Shown here piece after piece: positions 55,438 through 64,000 of a stretch of 64,000 nt of DNA. Numbering within the stretch: position 1 is the stretch's first letter; every line of letters starts with the position of its first letter. Under the pieces are notes generated by a model that searched no databases, was not told the origin of the DNA, and saw nothing but the letters and a program-made list of their open reading frames with translations. The DNA lies in assembly GCF_009380165.1 (NCBI RefSeq), contig NZ_WHUF01000003.1, positions 62,001-126,000 of the forward strand. The letters are read 5' to 3'. This DNA comes from Rugamonas rivuli (GTDB lineage: Bacteria > Pseudomonadota > Gammaproteobacteria > Burkholderiales > Burkholderiaceae_D). The position numbers were made by a program, and so were the translations under genes.

Positions 55438-56241
55438 TCACATTACTTCGCCGCCGGCGACGGCGACGGATTGTCCATTCATGGCGCCCGCTTCGGGCAG
55501 GCAAAGCCAGGCCACGGCGCTGGCCACTTCCTCGCTCTGCACCAGCCGCTTCTGCGGATTGGCGGCGGCCAGTTCGGCGCGCGCCTCGTCCTCGCTGCGG
55601 CCGGTCTTGGCGGCGATATTGGCGACCGCTTCGCGCACGATATCGGTTTCGGTGTAGCCGGGGCAGACGGCGTTGACCGTCACACCCTTGGCCGCAACCT
55701 CCAGCGCCAGCGCGCGCGTCAGGCCGATCACGCCGTGCTTGGCGGCGACGTAGGCCGACACGTAACGATAACCGATCAGTCCCGCAGTCGAGGCAACGTT
55801 GACGATGCGGCCCCACTTCGCGTCCAGCATGCCGGGCAGCGCGGCCTGGGTGCAGTGGAAGGTGCCGGTCAGGTTCACGTCCAGCATGCGCTGCCACAGC
55901 GCGGCGTCGGTCTTGCCGAACGGCGCAGGCGCGGCCTGGCCGGCGTTGTTGACCAGGATGTCGATGCGGCCGAAGCGCTCCACCGCGCCCGCAAAGCCGC
56001 TGCGTACCGAGGCTTCATCGGTCACGTCCAGCACCTGCATGGCCACCGCGCCGCCAGGCGGCACGGCGATGGCGCTCATCGCCTCGACGGCGGCCAGCAG
56101 CGCCTGCGCGTCGCGGCCCGCCAGCGTGACGCGCGCGCCGCGCAGCAGCAAGGCCTGCGCGCAAGCGGCGCCGATGCCGCGCGCGCCGCCCGTCACCAGT
56201 GCGTGCTTGCCAGCCAGCGGCAGTTGAACTGTCTCGCTCAT
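55438..56241 (-). CDS. Short-chain dehydrogenase/reductase
   Basis: The 267-residue SDR has the NAD(P)-binding [17 protein letters not shown], catalytic Ser ([10 protein letters not shown]), YVAAKHG active site and CPGYTETD. It resembles 3-hydroxyacyl-CoA dehydrogenases and 3-oxoacyl reductases. In the 2-aminobenzoyl-CoA operon of Azoarcus-type bacteria an SDR occupies the same place. It probably interconverts an oxo and hydroxy intermediate. It follows the monooxygenase gene after four bases. Confidence 0.9.
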   Translation of the reverse strand: MSETVQLPLAGKHALVTGGARGIGAACAQALLLRGARVTLAGRDAQALLAAVEAMSAIAVPPGGAVAMQVLDVTDEASVRSGFAGAVERFGRIDILVNNAGQAAPAPFGKTDAALWQRMLDVNLTGTFHCTQAALPGMLDAKWGRIVNVASTAGLIGYRYVSAYVAAKHGVIGLTRALALEVAAKGVTVNAVCPGYTETDIVREAVANIAAKTGRSEDEARAELAAANPQKRLVQSEEVASAVAWLCLPEAGAMNGQSVAVAGGEVM

Positions 56242-56245
56242 GCGT

Positions 56246-58618
<2,373 letters not shown>

Positions 58619-58628
58619 GTGACTCTCT

Positions 58629-60284
58629 TTATTCGGTACGCAGCTTGAAGCGCTGCAGTTTTCCCGTTTCGGTGCGCGGCAGCGCGGTCAGGAAGCGGAT
58701 CGCGCGCGGATACTTGTACGGCGCGATCTGGCCCTTGACGAACTCCTGCAGCTGCGACGTCAGTTCCGGCGAGGCCTCGTGGCCCGGCTTGAGCACCACA
58801 TGGGCTTCGACGATCTGCCCGCGCTCCTCGTCGGCCCGGCCGATCACGCCGCATTCGGCCACCGCCGGATGCCGCAGCAGCGCATCCTCCACCTCCGGCC
58901 CGGCGATGTTGTAACCGGCCGAGATGATCATGTCGTCGGTGCGCGAGCGGTAGTAGAAGTAACCGTCGGCGTCCATCTCGTAGGCGTCGCCGGTCAAGTT
59001 CCAGCCGTTGAGCACATAGTCGCGCTGGCGTTCGTCCGCCAGGTAGCGGCAACCGGTCGGCCCCTTCACGGCCAGCCGGCCGATCACGCCCGGCCCGACA
59101 GGGTTGCCGTCGTGGTCGAGGATGCAGGCCTGGTAGCCCGGCACCGGCTTGCCGGTGGCGCCCGGCCGTATCTGCTCGCCCGCCGCCGAGATGAAGATGT
59201 GCAGCAGCTCGGTCGCGCCTATGCCGTCTATCATCGACAGGCCGGTGGCCTGGCGCCAGCTCTCGCGCGTCGCCAGCGGCAGCGCTTCGCCGGCGGAGAC
59301 GGTTTTTTGCAGGCTGCCGATGTCGTACTTGTCGGCCAGCGGCGCCATCTGCCGGTAGAAGGTCGGCGCCGTGAAGCATACCGTGGCCCGGTATTGTTCG
59401 ATCGCCTTGAGCAGGGTTTCCGGCGTCAGCTTTTCCAGCAGCACGGCGGTCGCGCCCACCCGCAACGGGAACAGCAGCAAGCCGCCAAGGCCGAAGGTAA
59501 AGGCCAGCGGCGGCGTGCCGATGAAAGTGTCGCTGCGCTGCGATTCCAGCACCGAGCGCGGGAAGCAGTCGCAGATCGCCATCACGTCGCGATGGAAATG
59601 CATGGTCCCCTTCGGGATGCCGGTGGTGCCGGAGGTGAAGCTGATCAGGCAGACATCGTCGGCCGCCGTGTCCACCGCATCGTAGCTGGACGGCTGCACC
59701 GCCATCAGCGCTTCGAGCGAACCATCGGCGCCGGCGCCGCCGAAGCACAGCGTCCTGTCACGCACGGCGGCCGGCAGATCCACCGCCTCCATTTCGGCGC
59801 GCAGGCTGTCGGCGCAAAGCACGGCATTGATCTCGGCCTTGCCGGCGATGGCGCCCAGCTCGCGCGCGCGCAGCAGCGGCATGGTCGGCACCGCGATGCA
59901 GCCGGCCTTGAGCACCGCCAGGATGCAAGCGGCCATCATCGGATTGTTCGCGCCGCGCAGCAGCACGCGATTGCCCGCCTCCAGTCCCATCGGGCCGCGC
60001 AGCACGTGGGCGATGCGGTCTATCTGCTCCAGCAGCTGTGCGTAGGTCCAGCTCAGCTGCTCGCCACGGACCGCGACGCGGCCGGCCGCGCCGCCGGCCA
60101 GCGCGCCGTCGAACAGCTCCGCCACGCAGTTCAGGCGCGGCGGGTAGTGAAGCTCGGGCAGGTCGAAACGCAGTTCGGGCCACAGCGCCTGCGGCGGCAG
60201 ATGCTCGCGCGCGAAATGGTCGGTGTATGCGCTGTCGTCGCCGGTGACGGAAGTGCTGGCAGAACTGGCTGTCGGTCTGGTCAT
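58629..60284 (-). CDS. 2-aminobenzoate-CoA ligase (benzoate-CoA ligase family)
   Basis: I take the ATG at 60284, giving 551 residues. It is an adenylate-forming acyl-CoA synthetase with [54 protein letters not shown] and the C-terminal lysine region [14 protein letters not shown], so all motifs are intact. Its adjacency to the monooxygenase/reductase suggests 2-aminobenzoate as substrate; salicylate or benzoate cannot be excluded. It is the first gene of the operon and has a good promoter 50-80 bases upstream. Confidence 0.88.
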   Translation of the reverse strand: MTRPTASSASTSVTGDDSAYTDHFAREHLPPQALWPELRFDLPELHYPPRLNCVAELFDGALAGGAAGRVAVRGEQLSWTYAQLLEQIDRIAHVLRGPMGLEAGNRVLLRGANNPMMAACILAVLKAGCIAVPTMPLLRARELGAIAGKAEINAVLCADSLRAEMEAVDLPAAVRDRTLCFGGAGADGSLEALMAVQPSSYDAVDTAADDVCLISFTSGTTGIPKGTMHFHRDVMAICDCFPRSVLESQRSDTFIGTPPLAFTFGLGGLLLFPLRVGATAVLLEKLTPETLLKAIEQYRATVCFTAPTFYRQMAPLADKYDIGSLQKTVSAGEALPLATRESWRQATGLSMIDGIGATELLHIFISAAGEQIRPGATGKPVPGYQACILDHDGNPVGPGVIGRLAVKGPTGCRYLADERQRDYVLNGWNLTGDAYEMDADGYFYYRSRTDDMIISAGYNIAGPEVEDALLRHPAVAECGVIGRADEERGQIVEAHVVLKPGHEASPELTSQLQEFVKGQIAPYKYPRAIRFLTALPRTETGKLQRFKLRTE

Positions 60285-60335
60285 GGTCGCCCTGTAGTTG
60301 TAGGTCGTTCGGAGTCCGCTGCTCACGCAACAGAT

Positions 60336-60364
60336 ACTTTAAACCTAAACTATCGCGACATCAA
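60336..60364 (-). promoter_or_regulatory. Promoter with overlapping dyad for the 2-aminobenzoate operon
   Basis: On the minus strand TTGATG (60359-60364) and TAAAGT (60336-60341) are 17 bases apart. An imperfect dyad, AGTTTAGGTTTAAAGT (60336-60351), covers the -10, where a MarR repressor would block polymerase. The ATG is at 60284. Confidence 0.6.
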
Positions 60365-60374
60365 GTGCTATCGC

Positions 60375-61091
60375 TCAGGCGGCGCCGCCCTGCCGCACCA
60401 GACCGGATTGATGGATCACGGCGCGCACCACGTCGGCCAGCACCGACTGCACGGTGTCGCTGGACAGGGCGCCGGGGTCGAGACTCTTCAGCGCGGCGGC
60501 GGCGCCCTCCAGGCCCAGCGTGACGCAGCCGGCATGCAGTCGGTCGATGCGCGCGTGCGCTTCCTGCTGCAGGCCCTTGGCCAGCAAGGCGTCGATGTCG
60601 CCGCTGGCGGCGGTCAACTGGTTCTGGAATCCGCTGAGGTAGACCAGCAGGCGCTCGGCGTTGATGCCCAGCCGGCGCAAGGTGGCGGCGGGTTCTTCGG
60701 CGTGGTGGTCGTAGCCGCTGGCCGCCTGGTCGAGGAAGTTCACCAGGTGCACCCGCACCTGCTCCGCCTGGAACGGTTTGACGATGTAGCCGGCCGCGCC
60801 GGACTGGGTCGCCTCCTGCACCGTATCCTTGTCGTTGGCGGATGTCACCAGCACGAAGGGCATGGTGTTAATTTCGGCGTGACCCTTCACGCGCTGCAGC
60901 AGCTCCATGCCGGACAGGCGCGGCATGCGCAGGTCGCAGAAGCAGATCGCCGGACGCAAACCATCTTCCAGCTGCTGCCAGGCGTCGGCGCCATCTTCCG
61001 CTTCAACGATGTCGAACTTGCCGCAGCTGTCGATCAGGTGCATCAACACCATGCGCGAGACGACATCGTCGTCGACTACCAGAACTTTCAT
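60375..61091 (-). CDS. Response regulator with uncharacterised C-terminal domain
   Basis: The 238-residue protein has an N-terminal receiver (MKVLVVDDDVVSRMVLMHL, phospho-acceptor Asp in CFCDLRMPRLSG, VLVTSAND, IVKPFQ). A C-terminal region of about 110 residues is helical, with no DNA-binding or enzymatic motif I recognise (LGINAERLLVYLSGFQNQL; EAHARIDRLHAGCVTLGLEGAAAALKSL). The latter resembles a histidine-phosphotransfer helical bundle in pattern but lacks a clear HxxKG motif. It lies next to the hybrid kinase gene, separated by that gene's terminator, and may be part of its signalling chain. Confidence 0.85.
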   Translation of the reverse strand: MKVLVVDDDVVSRMVLMHLIDSCGKFDIVEAEDGADAWQQLEDGLRPAICFCDLRMPRLSGMELLQRVKGHAEINTMPFVLVTSANDKDTVQEATQSGAAGYIVKPFQAEQVRVHLVNFLDQAASGYDHHAEEPAATLRRLGINAERLLVYLSGFQNQLTAASGDIDALLAKGLQQEAHARIDRLHAGCVTLGLEGAAAALKSLDPGALSSDTVQSVLADVVRAVIHQSGLVRQGGAA

Positions 61092-61160
61092 GAGACTCCC
61101 TGTGCCCTTAATAACTAATTTTGCATTACCTTAGTACGGCACTTACCAACGATATTACAT

Positions 61161-61198
61161 GAAAAACTCACCTTATATGTCCTGGACATCCAAGGTGA
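61161..61198 (-). terminator. Rho-independent terminator after the hybrid kinase gene
   Basis: TCACCTT and AAGGTGA outer arms and ATGTCC/GGACAT inner arms form a nearly perfect hairpin at 61168-61198. TTTTT follows on the minus strand at 61162-61166. It starts 18 bases after the kinase stop. Confidence 0.85.
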
Positions 61199-61215
61199 TG
61201 ACGAATAGCCGCAGC

Positions 61216-64000
61216 TTACAAAGCGCTAGCCGCTCCAGCGCGCAGCAGCAGTTCGCGCAGCTGCGGCATGGCCTCGGCGATGCGCGGCCAGTTGCCGTGG
61301 TCCGCGTCCAGCTCCAGTTCCCCGCACAGCGCCTGCAGTTCCTGCTCCTCCAGATAGCCGGCGCTGCCCTTCATGCCGTGCAGCAGACGGCTGGCGGTAT
61401 CGGCGTCGGCCTGCTCGACGGCGCGCTCCAGTTCCGCCAGCCGCAGCGGCGCGTCCTGGTTGAAGGCGCTGCGCAGCCGCAGTTTCAGATCGCTGCCGCC
61501 GCTGTGCTGCGCCAGCCGGGCCGGTTCATCGGACGCCGGCGCCACGCCGAACAGCGTGTCGAGTTCCGGCGTGCCGAGCGCCGGATTGTGGCGCGGCTCC
61601 ATCAGCGGCAGCTTGAAGCCGCGCTGCAGCTGGCGCTCGATCGCGCGGCTCAGTTGGAAGTGCAGCTTGTCTTCGTCGATAGGCTTGGTCAGGAAATCGT
61701 CCATGCCGGAGGCCAGGTAGCGGCTGCGGTCCTCCTCGCTGGCGTTGGCGGTCAGCGCGATGATCATCAGCTCCTGGTCGCGCACCGGCGCCGCCTCCGT
61801 GCCGCCCGAGCGTATCAGGCGGGTGGCGCTGGCGCCGTCCATTTCCGGCATGCGGCCGTCCATCAGGATCAGGTCATAGCGCGTCAGCGAGCAGGCCTTG
61901 ACGGCCAGCGCGCCGTTGGCGGCGATGTCGACCTTGTGGCCCAGGTCTTCCAGCATCATGCGGATGATGATCTGGTTGGTCGGGAAGTCTTCCGCGCACA
62001 GCACCTTCAGCTGATGGCTGTGCGGCTCGCGCGGCACGTGCGGCACCATCGGCGGCGGCACGCCGTTCGCCAGCGGCAGCTCGAACGAGAACGTGCTGCC
62101 GTCGCCAGGCGTGCTGACGGCGTTGATGCTGCCGCCCATCAGCTCGACCAGTTGGCGGCAGATCGCCAATCCCAGCCCGGTGCCGCCGTAGCGGCGCGTA
62201 GTGGAGGCGTCGGCCTGCTCGAACTGCTGGAACAGGCGCGGAATGGCGTCGGCCTCGATGCCGATGCCGGTGTCGCTGACGCAGAAGCGGATGCGGTTCA
62301 AGGCGCCCTTGAAGCCGGCGCGGGCGCGCTCGTCGTCCTCCTGCGGCACGCGTTCGACGCGCATCCGCACCGAACCTTTTTCAGTGAACTTGAAGGCGTT
62401 GCCGACCAGGTTGACCAGCACCTGGCGCAAGCGCGTCGGATCGCCGACGACGAACTGCGGCAGCCCCTCGCCGAACTCCAGGCTGAAGCCCACGCTGTGC
62501 GCCGCCGCCTGCTCCTCGAACAGGCTGACCACGTTCTCCACCGCCGACGACAACGAGAAGTCGATATTCTCGATGGTCAGCTTGCCGGCCTCGATCTTCG
62601 AAAAGTCCAGCAGGTCGTTGATGATCGACAGCAGCGACTGCGCATTGGCCTGGCCGCGCAGGATCTGCTCGCGGGTGCTGACCGCCAGCCGGCTGTCGCG
62701 GAGTGCGAAGCCCAGCATGCCGATCACGCCGGCCAGCGGGGTACGCATCTCGTGGCTCATATTGGCCAGGAATTCGGATTTCTGGCGGGTGGCGTCTTCC
62801 GCCTTCTGCTTGGCCAGGCGCAGGCGCTCGTCGTTCTCCTGCAAGGCGCGGTTGGCCAGCGCCAGTTCCTCGGTGTGCAGGCGCACCTGGCGCTCCTGCT
62901 GCATCAGCTGTTCCTGCGTCTGGCGCAGGGTTTGCAGCGCCTCTTCCAGCTGCTGGTAGGCGCGGGCGTTTTCCAGGCCGGCGGCGGCGTGCGAGGCCAG
63001 CGTCTGCAGCATGTCCATGTGCACTTGCTGGTAGGCGTCCTTCTCCAGGCTTTGCACGCACAGCAGGCCGACCACCTTGTCGCTGATGATCAGCGGCGCA
63101 TACATCATCGAGCGCGCCACGGCGGCCGGCACACCGTCCTCGCGTATGCAGGGCACCAGCGTGTCCAGGCCCGATTCGTCCATGTAGTCGCGGTATTCGG
63201 ACTCGAAGTCGTTAATGAACACCGGCTTGCGCTCCGTCAGGCACCATACGGCCAGCTGGTTGGGCTGGTCCAGCAGGCGTTGATAGGGCAAGGTGCGCAC
63301 GCCGGCCTCGATGGCGAACGGGAAGTCGATCACGCCGTCCTCCTCGCGCACGAAACCGATGCCGAAGATCTGCGCGTTCATCAGGTGGTGCACATGGCGG
63401 TACAGCGTGCGCATGGTGGTTTCCATGTCCAGCGTGGCGCTCATCTCGCGGCCCAATTCACTCAGCACCGAGATGTTGCGGTGAGCCTGTTCGACGTTTT
63501 CCTTCTGGCGCTCGACTTCTTCCTTCTGCCGCTCGGTGTCGACGCGGCGCTGCTCGGCCTCGGCGCGCTGCGCTTCCGCTTCCAGGCGGCGCTGCTCCAG
63601 TTCCTGCTTCTGCTGTTGCAGCAGCTGGTTCTTGTGTTCCACCTCCGCCGTGCGCGCGCTGACCAGTTCCTCCAGCCGTTGCTGCTGGTGGTGCAGGCTG
63701 CGCACGCGCGCGTGGTAGGCGGCGTATGCGGCGCCCGCCAGAGCCACGCCAAACAGCCCGCGGAACCACCAAGCCTTCCAGAACGGCGGCAGGATGGTGA
63801 TGTCCAGCGTGGCGGCGTTGTCGTTCCAGATGCCGTCCTTGTTGGCGGCCTTGACGCGGAAGGTGTACTTGCCGGGATCGAGATTGGTGTAGGTGGCGAA
63901 GCGCTTGGTGGAATCCGTCACCACCCAGTCCTCGTCGAAGCCCTGCAGCTGGTAGGCGAAGCGGTTGCGCTGCGGCGCCGCGTAATGCAGCGCCGCGAAC
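61216..64000 (-). CDS. Hybrid sensor histidine kinase, N-terminus beyond right edge
   Basis: The open frame continues through the right edge, so the start is not in the window; the visible part is 927 residues. It begins in a two-component Y_Y_Y domain (FAYQLQGFDEDW, YTFRVKAANKDGIWN), then a membrane helix (WWFRGLFGVALAGAAYAAYHA) and a long coiled coil. A GAF domain follows (FGIGFVREEDGVIDFPFAI, YAPLIISDKVVGLLCVQS). The HisKA domain has phospho-His at 62752-62754 (NMSHEMRTPL), followed by the HATPase domain (RRYGGTGLGLAICRQL). A receiver (Asp at 61858-61860) and an HPt domain (His at 61378-61380) complete a full phosphorelay. Periplasmic beta-propeller sensing of sugars is common upstream of this architecture. 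Confidence 0.92.
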   Translation of the reverse strand, partial: FAALHYAAPQRNRFAYQLQGFDEDWVVTDSTKRFATYTNLDPGKYTFRVKAANKDGIWNDNAATLDITILPPFWKAWWFRGLFGVALAGAAYAAYHARVRSLHHQQQRLEELVSARTAEVEHKNQLLQQQKQELEQRRLEAEAQRAEAEQRRVDTERQKEEVERQKENVEQAHRNISVLSELGREMSATLDMETTMRTLYRHVHHLMNAQIFGIGFVREEDGVIDFPFAIEAGVRTLPYQRLLDQPNQLAVWCLTERKPVFINDFESEYRDYMDESGLDTLVPCIREDGVPAAVARSMMYAPLIISDKVVGLLCVQSLEKDAYQQVHMDMLQTLASHAAAGLENARAYQQLEEALQTLRQTQEQLMQQERQVRLHTEELALANRALQENDERLRLAKQKAEDATRQKSEFLANMSHEMRTPLAGVIGMLGFALRDSRLAVSTREQILRGQANAQSLLSIINDLLDFSKIEAGKLTIENIDFSLSSAVENVVSLFEEQAAAHSVGFSLEFGEGLPQFVVGDPTRLRQVLVNLVGNAFKFTEKGSVRMRVERVPQEDDERARAGFKGALNRIRFCVSDTGIGIEADAIPRLFQQFEQADASTTRRYGGTGLGLAICRQLVELMGGSINAVSTPGDGSTFSFELPLANGVPPPMVPHVPREPHSHQLKVLCAEDFPTNQIIIRMMLEDLGHKVDIAANGALAVKACSLTRYDLILMDGRMPEMDGASATRLIRSGGTEAAPVRDQELMIIALTANASEEDRSRYLASGMDDFLTKPIDEDKLHFQLSRAIERQLQRGFKLPLMEPRHNPALGTPELDTLFGVAPASDEPARLAQHSGGSDLKLRLRSAFNQDAPLRLAELERAVEQADADTASRLLHGMKGSAGYLEEQELQALCGELELDADHGNWPRIAEAMPQLRELLLRAGAASAL

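Overview
The window is GC-rich, densely packed betaproteobacterial DNA, most likely from the Oxalobacteraceae (Duganella/Massilia/Rugamonas group). The main reasons are an exosortase-B (xrtB) exopolysaccharide locus with EpsA/B/D/E/F/G/I/L-type proteins, several proteins ending in PEP-CTERM sorting signals, a TIGR03790-type protein, and an aerobic 2-aminobenzoyl-CoA pathway. Nearly all genes lie on the minus strand. The genus is inferred from gene content only.

Layout. 1-9245 (minus): a type II secretion-like machine with GspG, GspF and GspE cores, PilM/N/O/P-like platform proteins in place of GspL/M/C, a TPR-bearing secretin lipoprotein and three minor pseudopilins, the last cut by the left edge. 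9364-10901: a LuxR-type EpsA regulator and an OmpR-type response regulator. 11098-17274: exported-protein zone with an ExeM/NucH-like nuclease, three PEP-CTERM proteins and a TIGR03790 protein. 17546-48077: about 30 kb of exopolysaccharide genes, covering GDP-mannose/GDP-mannuronate and UDP-galactose supply, seven or so glycosyltransferases, Wzx, a Wzy candidate, an acyltransferase, a CapK-like adenylating enzyme, two heparinase-like proteins, exosortase B with EpsI, the EpsE/F/G export set, EpsD, EpsB, EpsL and a CAAX-protease-like protein. 48273-50174: Uup-type ABC-F ATPase. 50358-52440: a PEP-CTERM protein, tRNA-Arg(CCU) and a plus-strand acyltransferase. 52448-60284: a seven-gene anthranilate (2-aminobenzoate) CoA-pathway operon with its own MarR regulator. 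60375-64000: a response regulator and a large hybrid sensor kinase cut by the right edge.

How it fits together. EpsB would prime undecaprenyl phosphate with a hexose phosphate. The glycosyltransferases build a repeat unit that probably contains uronate, because an AlgD-type GDP-mannose dehydrogenase is present. Wzx and the Wzy candidate flip and polymerise it, and EpsE/F/L export it. Exosortase B with EpsI would process PEP-CTERM proteins, which are thought to associate with this polymer at the cell surface. The secretion machine and EpsA-type regulator next door suggest that secretion, sorting and polymer production are co-organised. The anthranilate operon is metabolically separate.

Intergenic regions hold recognisable hairpin terminators, a possible Pho box, several perfect dyads and candidate promoters, each listed separately. 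I saw no insertion sequence, CRISPR array, prophage or rRNA gene.
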